Shown here: in pieces, positions 34,901 to 48,400 of the stretch | How the letters are laid out: the number at the start of each line of letters is the position of its first letter | How positions within the stretch are numbered: position 1 is the stretch's first letter | NCBI GenBank assembly: GCA_018857735.1 | Contig: JABMCL010002815.1 | Span: 641,001-705,000 of the forward strand | Reading direction: 5' to 3' | Source of the DNA: Alviniconcha marisindica | Lineage: Eukaryota; Mollusca; Gastropoda; Provannidae | Length of the DNA: 64,000 nucleotides | Position numbers and translations under genes: made by a program | The notes under the pieces: generated by a model | Told to the model about the DNA's origin: nothing | The model's database searches: none | Seen by the model: the letters and a program-made list of their open reading frames with translations, nothing else

Positions 34901-37900
34901 AACATTAAAATGACCCTCACCGCTCCCCATCTTAATGCAGGAGACATTCTGGTGGTGACAGTGTTGTGACAAGTATATGGTCTCCCCCTTCCCCTCCTTC
35001 TCCCCGTCCCTAATAAGCCTTATGGTTTCTGTGGACGTTAAGCACCATGTTTACTTACTTTGTAGAACTGCTGACACTTCACACACACACATGCAAACAG
35101 ACACACACACCAGTTATACTGCGAAAGAAGCAGACTCAGCTTCATATAACACAAAATTAGAAATCCTGTAACAGAAAGAAATGACAAAGACGTCAAAGTG
35201 AAACTAAAAAGACCAAATTTGTTAGTTAGACAGTTGGTGCTTTGAGTCAAGTCAACCACAAAGGGTTAAAAAAGACACAGAAGAAGAAGAAGAAGAGACT
35301 AAGATCCCAAGCAAGAACTGCAATCCACTGGACACCCGATGGGATGAGAAGAGGGCGGCCAAAGGCAACATGGCACAGAACAGTTGAAAAGCTGAAGGAT
35401 CTTGGCCACAGCTGGGGCACCATGGGACTGGCCAAAGACAGGATGGCATGGAGGAAATTTGCTGCTGCTCTAAATGCCGACAGGCATGAAAAGCAACACA
35501 TGAATTGAGGCTGCTTCCCAGTGGCTAGCAGTTTTTAGCACATAAGACTAGAACTGCTAAATGCTAAAGACACACAGTGCTAGACATTTTTCAAACCAGC
35601 TTGACATCTATAACTTGTATAAGGCATGGAAACGTATCAGAAACACGGCCAGCCGTACTAGTTTACTACTGCTAGAGCTGGACTAGCAAACACCCAGCTC
35701 CCTTCCTTGCCTAACACATACTTTTTAAATTTTTATTCTTGATCGCTTTTATATACCGCTATTCTCCGCTCTCGAGCAGACTCACTGCGCTCACATGTGA
35801 TTCTACATGAATGAATAGCTTTTTATAGCGCGTTTTTTTAATATCCACCGAAGTGGTGTACTTACAGCACTGGCATGGCTGGTGCCACAAGAAACTGTTG
35901 CCATCTCGGCGCGTTCTGTGTACACCATACAACCATGCACCATGTCACTTCATGCAAAGCCACATACGTAAGGTATATGCGTGTTTAGCTGTAACCTGCC
36001 ACCTGTGCTTTTGGCAGAATAACCAGGACCTTTTACGTGCTACAGCGGTAACACGGGGGTGGAATGGATACCGAAATAAGAGTCAGCACAGTAAGTTGAC
36101 CCTGGAGAAGAAAATTCTCCCGCTGCTCCAGCAGGGATTCGAACCCGCGACCTTACGATCACGAGTCCGGTGCTCTAACCACTGAGCTATCCCCGCATGC
36201 ACACACCCTTACTCTCTCTCACTGTGCTGTATTTTTTGCTGTTGTTTTTAGAACCGGTCAAACAAAATGACAGCTGGCACGTCTGACAGATTGCTGACCT
36301 TATATTGGGTATAAATATAAGACTGAAACAAGAATGACTGCTAGCATTCTAAAACAAGATCCAAAACATAAAAAAGGTGCGTTCTTTTGAACCTTTTATG
36401 AGTTTGGATCTGGTATTATATATATATGAATATGCTTATTTTATCTGCTAAAATACCGGAAATTACAAGTTAATGCGAACCCTGTAAAAGTCCTCTAATG
36501 TGAAATGCAGTATCACGGTGTTCACACATGCAAAACCTGCACAAACTCACTAGGGTTTTTTCTTTTCGGTACAGATTCACATTTTTATTTTGAATTTTGA
36601 AAAACACTTCACAACTGCAAGAGCTTGTCTCAAGCAACCGAGGGCTCTTCGGGCAGTCTGACTGCACATTCCACATACCTGCAAAGCAGAGAATCAGGAA
36701 AAAGACAAATCTCTCACCAGACTGCGAGTGGACTGACTGGGATCGAACGTGAGGAAGGGGTTGGCGGCCATCTTGCTCATGAGTTTGAGCAGGAGGTGCA
36801 GCTTGCGTCGGGCGGCCGGTGGCAGGAAGAGGCACACTGCTTGCATGGCCTTCGTCGCCCTCTCCTCGTCCAGCCCTGACTGGGGGTCTGCAGTGCAACA
36901 CAAAGAACAGTGCTGTACCAGGCTTTAAAACTAAAGTTCAGAGTTTTGTAGAAAGATTCAGAGCCCCAGAAGTCCGCAGAGGGAGGCGGAGCTGCTGTAC
37001 CAGGCTTTAAAACAAAAGTTCCGAGTCTCTGGGAAAGATTCAAAGCCCAGGAACAGTCCAAAGAGGGAGAGGGAGCTGCTGTACCAGGCTTTAAAACTAA
37101 AGTTCCGAGTCTCTGGGAAAGATTCAAAGCCCAGGAACAGTCCGCAGAGGTAGGCGGAGCTGCTGTACCAGGCTTTAAAACTAAAGTTCAGAGTCTCTGG
37201 GAAAGATTCAAAGCCCAGGAACAGTCCAAAGAGGGAGGCGGAGCTGCTGTACCAGGCTTTAAAACAAAAGTTCAGAGTCTGGGAAAGATTCAAAGCCCAG
37301 GAACAGTCCGAAGAGGGAGGCGGAGCTGCTGTACCAGGCTTTAAAACAAAAGTTCAGAGTCTCTGGGAAAGATTCAAAGCCCAGGAACAGTCCAAAGAGG
37401 GAGGCGGAGCTGTTGTACCAGGCTTTCAAATTAAAGTTCAGAATCTCTGGGAAAGATTCAAAGCCCAGGAACAGTCCGAAGAGGGAGGCGGAGCTGCTGT
37501 ACCAGGCTTTCAAACTAAAGTTCAGAATCTCTGGGAAAGATTCAAAGCCCAGGAACAGTCCGAAGAGGGAGGCGGAGCTGCTGTACCAGGCTTTCAAACT
37601 AAAGTTCAGAGTCTCTGGGAAAGATTCAAAGCCCAGGAACAGTCCAAAGAGGGAGGCGGAGCTGTTGTACCAGGCTTTCAAATTAAAGTTCAGAATCTCT
37701 GGGAAAGATTCAAAGCCCAGGAACAGTCTGAAGAGGGAGGCGGAGCTGCTGTACCAGGCTTTCAAACTAAAGTTCAGAGTTTCTGGGAAAGATTCAAAGC
37801 CCAGGAACAGTCCAAAGAGTGAGGTGGAGCTGCTGTACCAGGCTTTCAAACTAAAGTTCAGAGTTTCTGGGAAAGATTCAAAGCCCAGGAACAGTCCAAA

Positions 37901-40900
37901 GAGTGAGGTGGAGCTGCTGTACCAGGCTTTAAAACAAAAGTTCAGAGTCTCTGGGAAAGATTCATAGCCCAGGAACAGTCCGAAGAGGGAGGCGGAGCTG
38001 CTGTACCAGGCTTTCAAATTAAAGTTCAGAGTCTCTGGGAAAGATTCAAAGCCCAGGAACAGTCCAGAGAGGGAGGCGGAACTGCTGTACCAGGCTTTCA
38101 AACTAAAGTTCCGAGTTTCTGGGAAAGATTCGAAGCCCAGGAACAGTCCGAAGAGGGAGGCGGAGCTGCTGTACCAGGCTTTAAAACAAAAGTTCAGAGT
38201 CTCAGGGAAAGATTCAAAGCCCAGGAACAGTCCAAAGAGGGAGGTAAAGCTGGGCTCTCATGGTGAGTTGGACCGTCCTTTGCTTCAGCTTTCAACAGCT
38301 GGTTGTCCAGAATTTTGTCTTCGTGACTTTGCTCTGCGCAGCTGTTGAAAGAGGAAGTTGTGAAGCACACATGCTGCTTTGCACTGGCATGGTCCCCACC
38401 ACCTTAACAGCTATTGTTCTGGTGGTGGCTGATGGTCTCTTTGGTCTTTGCGGGTTGGAGCGCTTGGGACGAGCTATTCATAGGTACTTGATCTTCCCCT
38501 TTCCCCCCATCCCTAATATACTGTATGCGGTCTCTGCGGCTGCTACAATTCATTCAGGGAAAGACTCAAAGAGTCTAAGAGGTCATGTTGCGTAAAAAGG
38601 ATGGCAGAACAATAAACGTCAAGGAGATGGGGACCACACCAGTGCGAAGGAACTTGTGGATCTGCCTATCTGCTGAGGCACACAAGTCACCTTATGATGC
38701 AAAAAATGTCATCAAAATGAAATTCATAAAAACCTTTTTGATACTGTGCTGCGAATAACAATTCCTAAATGACTGACTGCAGTGAAGAGACTCGGTCACG
38801 ATAGCTAACAAAATGACCCCCTCCACCCACCCCCCAAGAGCAGGAAAACGCAAATACATGTAAGCAAACAGAACAATAAACACTTACACTACAACAGTAC
38901 TCACAGTTCATGTACATTGACGAGCACCTCTTCACTGCTCCGCCAGCTGCGGCCCTGGCGCTCCTGCTGACAAACTGCCTTGGTCTGGCGCCAAGAGACC
39001 CGGGGGCCTGGAGGCTGTCAGCACCGATCCTCAGACCAGGCAGGTAGGGGGTTGAGGCCGACAGCTGTTTGTCCCACTCCACCAAGCCCCTGCCCTCCGT
39101 CTCATGGCCTGACGCAAACTGCGTCCCGGCAAAGGTGTTGTGGCGTTCCGCTCGGCCCCTGCGATAGGGCGGCGGCTTCCGCTCTGTCACCCACACAGGA
39201 GACATGGGATTGTTCTCCGCAGATTCCGGTTCCCTCACAGAGTGCAAGGATTCTGTGGCGGCGGCGCGGGGGGAAGAACCATGCACCGCTGAACACACTT
39301 TTTCCTGACCAGGCCGACTGAAGCTGCGTGACTGCTCAACGGCGCCCCGGGAAGTTCCAGACTCAGAGCAGCCCGTTGAGTCACAGGCCCTGCTTGTCCG
39401 CTCGAAGCTCAGGTAAGCGGACTGAGGCCGCGAGCCGGAAGACTCTGCAGCCAGATCAAAGTGAGTCTCCACAGGGGGAAGCTCCTCCCCCTCCTCCTCT
39501 GTGCTGTGATGGAAGTCTGTGGACATGCCATTGCGGTAGTACACACGCGTCACCGTCTGGTTCTCGGGCCCAAAGGCGGTTTCGTAGCGGCTCACCTGCA
39601 AGTTGGGGCTGGAGCGAAACTGCCGGCTGCCCTTGAGGCTGGACGGCTCTGAAAGTTGTCCAAAAGCAGACTGAGAGCCGGCCAGGCCGGAGCGGCCCAA
39701 CGGGCGTTGCGAGCTAGCAGTGGCATGCAGGTTAGTGATGGAGTGACCCCCATGCAAATTCCCAAAGCTCTGGCCATGCAGAGCAGACCCGCCGTCGGTC
39801 GCGCAGCGCTCCCGCCGACCGAGCAAGTCCGCGTGGCTCTTGGAGCGGGCTGCTCGGGCGGAGCCCGTCCGACTTCTCGTCACGTGGTGCAAGTCTCCGT
39901 GACTTTGAGCCATGTGGTGCAAATCTCTGCGGCTGCCAGCCAAGTTGCGGTGGCTGCCAGCCAAGTCTCTGTGGCTGCCGGCCAAATGACTTTGGCTGTC
40001 GGCCATGCTGTGCAGGTCGGAGTGACTGTAGCACTCATCTGTGGTGTGGAAGAGCTCGGGCCTGCTGTCCGTGAGACCAAAGAGCTCGCTCTGACTGTCC
40101 GCCATGCAGTACTTGCGGGTGAGGTTAAGGATAACATTTTCCAAAGAGGTCTCGGACCACAGGCTCTGACCAAGCCGGGCTCGATCCCCGGCCTGGTGCG
40201 AGAAGGGGGAGGAGTGGCGAGGGAGGTGATTGCATGCCTGGACTGGAAAGACAAGCAGAGAGAGAAAAGGGGGTTAGAAGTTCTGCAGGTTATGCAACAT
40301 CTACACCTGCATTTTTTTTTACAATGATTTTCTTCAGCTTGTGGTGACATTTTGCAACTGAGGTTCAACTTCAAGCCATCGATTTAAAAAAAGGGGACCA
40401 TGGAACCATGGAATAAAAAGATTAACAGCATGCAATCAGACAAAGCCAATGGGTCCTACCATGGTCTGTCCAAATACTATCTGCACCTGCAAATGAATTA
40501 TACACGCGTACATAATACATAAGATGTTTCAATTAACATTTTCATTTACCCATGTTGATTTCAAGGCAAGAGTAAGTAAGTAAGCTGGTGTTTTACGCCC
40601 AGTCAACCGGTGCAGTTATATCAGGGCGATTCAAGGCAAGAGAAAGTTTACTTACGCTACCAAGTTTGACTACCATTGTACAAAACCAAGTGCAACACTT
40701 GCTTGAAAACAGCTTTATTTATTTAACAAGCATGTATGATGATTTTTTTTTTTTTAAAGACTATCAATATCATTCAACAATACTAGTAGAGCTCATCTGA
40801 TAAAGTAAAAAATACAGATGATAATTACCAAACAAAGCTGTTCCACAAGACATTCCAATTCCAATTTACCCAGAAAACACAACTGAAGTGAAGCACTAGT

Positions 40901-43900
40901 ACTAGTAGAGACTTGTAACTGCGACACCACAAGGCGACATAACCAGACAACACAAACAGAATTCAAAGCTGTGAATGAGCACCAGTACTAGTAGAGACTT
41001 GTAACTGCAACACCACAAGGCGACATAACCAGACAACACAAACAGAATTCAAAGCTGTGAATGAGTACCAGTACTAGTAGAGACTTGTAACTGTGACACC
41101 ACAAGGCGACATAACCAGACAACACAAACAGAATTCAAAGCTGTGAATGAGCACTAGTATTAGTAGAGACTTGTAACTGCGACACCACAAGCTGACATAG
41201 ACAACACAGAGTTCAAAGCTGTGAATGAGCACTAGTATTAGTAGAGACTTGTAACTGCGACACCACAAGCTGACATAGACAACACAGAGTTCAAAGCTGT
41301 GAATGAGCACTAGTATTAGTAGAGACTTGTAACTGTGATGCCACAAGCTGACATAGACAACACAAACAGAGTTCAAAGCTGTGAATGAGCACTAGTATTA
41401 GTAGAGACTTGTAACTGTGACACCACAAGCTGACATAGACAACACAAACAGAGTTCAAAGCTGTGAATGAGCACCAGTACTAGTAGAGACTTGTAACTGC
41501 AACACCACAAGGCGACATAACCAGACAACACAAACAGAATTCAAAGCTGTGAATGAGCACCAGTACTAGTAGAGACTTGTAACTGCAACACCACAAGGCG
41601 ACATAACCAGACAACACAAACAGAATTCAAAGCTGTGAATGAGCACTAGTACTATTAGAGACTTGTAACTGCAACACCACAAGCTGACATAGACAACACA
41701 AACAGAGTTCAAAGCTGTGAATGAGCACTAGTATTAGTAGAGACTTGTAACTGCAACACCACAAGCTGACATAGACAACACAGAGTTCAAAGCTGTGAAT
41801 GAGCACTAGTATTAGTAGAGACTTGTAACTGTGACACCACAAACTGACATAACCAGGCAACACAAACCAAATTCAAAGCTGTAAATGAGCAAACAAGAAC
41901 GGAAGTGTTTCAGTGCTGACCAAAAACATTGATGATCACGTCGTACAGTTCATACGTGATGAGGGGTTCGGGCAGTCCCATAAAGTAGTCCCTCACAACT
42001 CCAAACACATCCTTCTCAAATCCGGGGTAGCTGGGTAGATCCCCTTCCACCTTCTCGGGCCCTGAGTCACAACAGAGCAAGATACACAAGTCGTGGGACA
42101 TGAGAAAACCCTAGTTAACCACACTTTTAATGTTCAAGGGATCAGACCAGTGATTGCGCTAGACATTTTTCAAACCAGCGTGACATCAGTAAGGTGGTGG
42201 AAGTGGTTCATGGAAACCGGTCAGACAATCGCTGTAACCAGTTAGATACACGGGAGTCTATACGACTCGAACAACTACTAGAGCTCTACTAGCAAACACC
42301 CGGCTCCCTTCCCCATCTAGAACACACACAGACACAAACACTCTCTCTCTTTGTGCTGCGTTTTTTTTGTGTGTGTGTGTGTGTGTGCTTTTTTTTTTAG
42401 AACCTGTCAAATGAAATAACAGCTGGTACATCTGACTGGTTGCTGATTTATTTTCTGATATGTGCTAATCTTAAGAGGTAAAATACCGAAAATAACTGGT
42501 TAACACGAACCCTGTCAGACTTGGCATGTAAGCTGGGTTGCTGAAATCCAAGTGTCACAACAGCACAACTTCAAAAGGTCATGACCACTAGTGACCATAA
42601 TGGAGACATTGATTATGACTCTCTCAGACACAGTGACGCACGCACACACCCCATTGTGTGTGGGTGAAGTAAGATGTTCATACTGTATACACTGCACTTT
42701 TCATTTTGTTCCCAAGTAATATAGCAAGACCCCAAATAAGATAAAGGAACCAGTCAAATGAAATAACAGCTGGTATGTGTGCATATGTTATGTTGCTATT
42801 AACTTGTTTTTAGCTATAATTGTAGTTTGTTTAAACACTTTTTTTAAATGTACACACACACATATATTATATATGTCTTGCGTTGAATTATCATACATTC
42901 AATTCTTTTTTTATTTATTTACATGTAACATTGATGGTATATTTCAAAACAAGTTTCCTTTTAAGGACAATAAATTATTATCTTATGAAACACACGTACA
43001 CACACATACCACATAAATAAAAGATCCACCAGTATTCACCAAAAAGAATGAGACAGAATGTTAACAATGCAAGTGTTAACATAAACATATACATTGTGTA
43101 GTGCACTCTGACTCCTTGTACAACAAAACACACCACAGTCAATACTTACACCGCGCTAAACACTTCATGGCTGACAGCACCCAGTGTGGCAACTGATCTG
43201 CAAAAAAGGGAAAACAGGAACAAGCTCAAATCCAACCAATCACATTCAGCTTTTACAGACCTTGCTCCCGTTTGCATTCCTTTATGCTTTATATACTTTC
43301 ATAACCACTGCAAAACTGGTGGAGCATTTTCCCCAAAACACCAGCATAGGACACTACCAAAATTGGTAATCCCCCCCCCCCCCTTCCCCCCCCCCTCAAA
43401 ACACACACACACACTTGCCACTCAAATTTCAAACTGGATACTAACTGTTTTCTAAGCACAAATAATTATACAGTTAATAATTAAGATATGTCAAGCATTG
43501 GATATTGCTCAGCTTCAGTTGTCAGTCAAGAAATGCTTTGTAAAACTGTGATGATGTAAAGGAGTGTGAAAGAGAGTGAAAGGTATATCGTAATGGCTGG
43601 ATGAATGTTTCTGAATAAAAGCCCCACAAAGATGTGCTTGGCAAAAAGGAGTGTGAAAGAGAGTGAAAGGTATATCGTAACGGATGGATGCATGTTTCTG
43701 AATAAAAGCCCCACAAAGATGTGCTTGGCAAAAAAGAAAAAAAGGGTATTCACTGGTGGTCACTCGGACTTCCAAAAATATGCAATCAGTGTACTGTTGA
43801 TCACACTTTCACATTTAGAGTGTCAGACCAAACTGCAAACACTGCCAGCTTTACAACATCCTTCCCCCCAAAATTTGGAGGAAGGTGCTTGAAAGTGGTG

Positions 43901-45358
43901 CTTGAAGTACTCATGGGGTCAGACTTGGCGTGTAAGTTTGGTTTCTGAAATTCCAGCGGCATGGAGTGGAACTCGAAAAGGTCACAACCTTTATGCACCC
44001 AGGGTATGACAAGGACTGCCCAACTGCCCAGGGGCAGGTAACTTATCCAGTCAGGCAGGTGACAATCTGTGCCATTTTGCCCCAACTTTTCCAAGCCTGG
44101 AGAAATTAGGCATCTCAGTTTTTTTCTCTCCAAATGTTTAAAGACTGTATAAAAACCTGCAGCATGGATGCCATTCTTTCCGCATTTAACCTGACATGAT
44201 TATTTACTTCACTTTTTTTACCGTTTTCAATTTTGTTTCTGTGATGGAGGTAAACATCACAAGGTATGAACTTGGGTCACGTATGAAGCTGATGACAACA
44301 TCAATGAACACCGCCCAATAAGTGTGGGAGACCAAAACCAGTGATCACTATAGAAATTTTTCAAACCGATATGACATCATTAAGGTGGCAAAAGTGGATC
44401 ACAGAAACCAGACAATCACTGTAACCCATCACATACGTGACTGTCTATTGGGCGATTCAGGCGGGGTTGTTAACTCCCTTGACTTTTGCCCGGCATCGCT
44501 TAAGTCCCTTGGCTACTTTTACTTCCAGTGCGTACTTTCTTCACAATGGAAGGCGGTGACAGTGAATTTTCGAATTTTACACTGCCAACTTTAAAGGCAT
44601 TTTTGGAGGCCATGTAGTCATAATGTGTCTGGCAATAAGCAATAACTTGTTGCTCGTGCTATAGGATGCCCCAAAACGCATTTTTTCTACGAACTCGCGA
44701 TCTTCTGGTCAGCCAAAAAATGATGCAAAGACACTTTTTTCCACCCTCCATCCCCTTTCCATGGTAATTTTTGCAACTGCAACGGAATTGGTATTTGTAC
44801 TGCTTCGCGATTCTGGGTTCAACTTCCACTGTTATACACAGCGTGAAGCAAAGCCTACTCAGAAATTGGCCTGGAAGTGCGCTGCGACCTCTCGCGACTT
44901 GTCGCACGAAAGATTACAAAGTGCATTGACTCTAGCAAACCAGCTTCGCTGAATCGCCCAATACAACTACTAGAGTTCTACTAGCAACCACCCTGCTCCA
45001 TTCCCCGTCTAGAGCACACACGCACAATACGCCTGATGCACACAGACTCTCTGTGCTGTTTGTCAAAAGAAAACAATTTCTTGATAGTAAGTGTATAAAT
45101 GGATGACATTGCAGTTGTACCAAAACTGGTAATTCTCTGTGGGTGCGAATGCCCCCCCCCCCCCCCCCCGTTTATTTCTTCGTTTACTTTGCTTGATTCC
45201 ATGCCCCCCCAGCCCCCACCCCTTTGTTTGTATAATGGCCTATGTACAGTAAACAATTCGAGTTCGAGTTCGGTGCTGTTTGTTGTTGCTGCTGTAATTA
45301 GAACCAGTCAAATGAAATCACTGCCAGTACTTCTGACTGATTGCTGATTTTCTTTTCA

Positions 45359-45414
<56 letters not shown>

Positions 45415-48400
45415 TGATCTTATCTGGTAAAATATTGGAAATTATCGGTTAACGCGAACCCCGCAAAACTGACCTTCCAGCTGGATGTTGGTGACAATGC
45501 CGCTCTTGTTGAGGAAGATGCAGTTGTGACGAACGTGGCCACCATTCACCGTGTAGTCCTGCAGAATGTCTTCCAGGCTCCCCAGACCCAGAACTTTCTT
45601 CAGCCTGGAAATAACAACAACAGGCGATTTTTGAGAATTTACAGATCTGATCATACATTTAAAATTTTCCACCTCAGCTATAAGAGCATGCCTAGTGTAA
45701 AGCACAAACCATTTCATCAGAGCTCAGGAGCTGTGTGAAAGTTGAGGTGGCTGTCCTGGGCTCCCGTCCCTAATAAACCCACGGTTTCTGTGGATGTAAA
45801 GCAACACTTCAACCAAGCACAAACCCTGTACAATATTTTGCAATAATAAAAACGCATTGCTAATAATAAATGAAAGTTCTTCTCTTAGTCTTAATACCGA
45901 GTTTGACCAGGATAGCAAGCATTGAATCTGTAGCAACTTGGTGCAATTTTTCATGATCTAATCAACAGCTTTGAGCAATTTTTCATGATCTAATCAACAA
46001 CTTGGTGCAATTTTTCATGATTTCATCCGTAACTTGGTGCAATTTTCATGGTCTAATCAATAGCTTGGTGAAATCTTCATGATCTAATCAACAGCTTGGT
46101 GTAATTTTTTGTGATCTAATCAACAGCTTGGTGCAATTTATATGAGAATGTAAAAAAAAGAAAAAGAAAAACAAAGGTTAAAATCTAAAACAAAACAAAA
46201 CTGTGTAACAATCCCCCCCCCCCCCCCCCACATCATATATCCAGTTTAGTTTCTAGCAACAAGTTCATAAACTATAAAGTAGTGAACTCCCTTCTACATG
46301 CAAGACACACAACTTTCATTATAATAATTATATAATATATATATATCTAGTGTGTGTTTTTGACAGTTCCAAGACCTTACAAAAAATACACATGAAAAAA
46401 AAATCAAAACATTCAGTGTTTACCGTTACAAGCATTCACAACATAAATATAATATACAGATATTTGTGGAAAGGCTACATTTACCACACCTGCTCAGCAC
46501 GGCCGTTTTCCATACTTCGTTGATTTCAGACCCAGTGAGAAAACGCCCAACCAGATGGCACTGTGGTAGGCTGTCAACTTCAAGATGTCTCTGCCTAGTT
46601 TCCAATTTTTCCTTGCCACTTTTCTCACAAGTGCCGTCCTTCAGCTTGCGCTTCTCTTGTTTGGCTGGTTTGTCGTCTCCATGCTTTTTGAGGGGTGGGT
46701 AAGCGGCAGCAGTGTTTGTTGAACGGACCGCCAAGGGCATGCGAGTTCCTTTGCTTGGAGATGATGGCAAAAGCCTGGAAATAAGCAGCACTGATTATTG
46801 TATGTCACAGTTACTTCAAACAAACTGCTGACTACTACTATTTTAAAAAAAAGGGGGTGGGGGTGGGGGTGGGGGGGTGGGGGGGGGGGGAAGCGGAAAA
46901 AAAAGAAAAGATGTCCAGCATATATGCTTGCACCAAATAACCCATGAAGATAGTAATGACAAGAAACCCAGAAAACAAAAGTCCAACTCCCTCTCCCGTT
47001 ATCCAGTACGTTCCAACAGAGAAAAGCGGATGAGATTTCTACCTGTATAAGCGGTTACTGTCACTGAAGTCTGTTCTGATGCGCCCACGCCGTGACACCT
47101 GGATCTCCTCAAAGATGCCAGCCTTGTAAAACTTGTTCAGCAGCTGTGTAATCTGCTGTCTGTAATATAACCATTGATTAAACAGCACCAATTTAGAGAA
47201 AAATGTATTGTCTTCAGCAGATACTCAGATGACTCACATTGACAACAGATGCAACTTTCTACTATAATGCAACTTGGAACTCTCAACAAAAGTGATCTTA
47301 AAAGTGCTGCTGGCACCATAACTTATAATATGTCAATGAACAGGTAAAACTCAGTTAAGCAAGGTTATCAATATCATCACACAAGTTTAAAACAAGTAAA
47401 ATCTGAAAGCATCAGCTGCCCTCCAGCTCACATGGCACTGGAAAATTCATACCTTATAATGTAATAGTTACTAATACTAATAAGTAATATGACAAATTTC
47501 CATTTCAAAACAAATCACCTTATCTGAGAATAACAATGAGTCAAAAACCAAAAACTGCATCCTGTACAGATAAACTGATACATGTGAATCCACACCTCAG
47601 ACTTTACACATGCGATACTTTTAATGTTTTCCTATTTCTGCCCGCAGACCTCGCAGCAAAAGACCAAGGGTTATCTTTCAGTGTAAAAATGCAACCAACT
47701 GAATTTTTATGAACACAGTCACGTGTGTGTGTGTGTGCACATGTGTATGTGTGTGTGTGATATGTATGTGTGTGTGTGAGAGAGAAAGAGAGAGAGAGAA
47801 CTTCAGTGACAACCTACCACAAACACACACACACACACACACACAACAGGGACATTGACCTACTTGTGTCCAGAAGCAAAAACAATGCAAAAGCATGGCA
47901 AGATCTGATATAAACCCAGTGTCAACTTAGCAGATGATCATTTTGTGCGCCAGTCACCAACACTATAAATGAACACTGCAAGTTATTCAAGTAGAAAGTA
48001 AACAATTACTAATTAGCTAAGAAAATTAAACCCACACAACTTTCCTTCCCTTGGAGTTGGAAATTGGAGAGAGAAAAAAAGGTTGAGGACACTTTACGTT
48101 GGAATTTGTGACCTTTATGATACCACATGCATGACCACCTTCCTTCTTTTTCTCTATCGCTACTGATGCCCAGCGTCCGAGTCAGCTGGCCTTTATTATG
48201 CCGGGGAACAGGTGGTGCCAGATACTTTCAGAATTGCATTTTTGCCCTGAGTGTGGGGTCTTGGGGAAAACAGTCTCTTTGGTATTACTTTCACTAACAG
48301 TAACAGTAATACTTTTGATCATACTAGTTGACATATTATATATGACAATGAGCTAAGACTGTGTCAGAATCAGAGCTGGAATTGCAAAGATCCCCTGGAG

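Larger units (their letters stand above)
35565..36490 (+). repeat. Dispersed repeat copy interrupted by a SINE and a fold-back element
   Basis: The cactagacattttt...agcaaacacccagctccctt block, the agaaccggtcaaacaaaatg block and the aataccggaaattac...gcgaaccctg block are separated by the SINE (35737-36200) and the fold-back element (36320-36420). Confidence 0.6.
44345..45470 (+). repeat. Dispersed repeat copy interrupted by a MITE and an (AT)n tract
   Basis: Same blocks as 42140-42515, split by the MITE at 44448-44961, unrelated sequence at about 45070-45285 and (AT)n at 45359-45412. It ends just before DEPDC1 exon 5. Confidence 0.65.

Noticed and set aside
36126..36196. Minus-strand tRNA gene
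   Set aside because: A and B boxes are present but the acceptor and anticodon stems do not pair and SINE body sequence follows.
38765..38904. Extension of DEPDC1 exon 8 to the stop of its open frame
   Set aside because: A consensus donor at 38904 joins in phase to the homologous exon 9; sequence beyond it lacks homology.
39656..40327. 223-codon plus-strand frame
   Set aside because: Shadow of the DEPDC1 large exon on the opposite strand.
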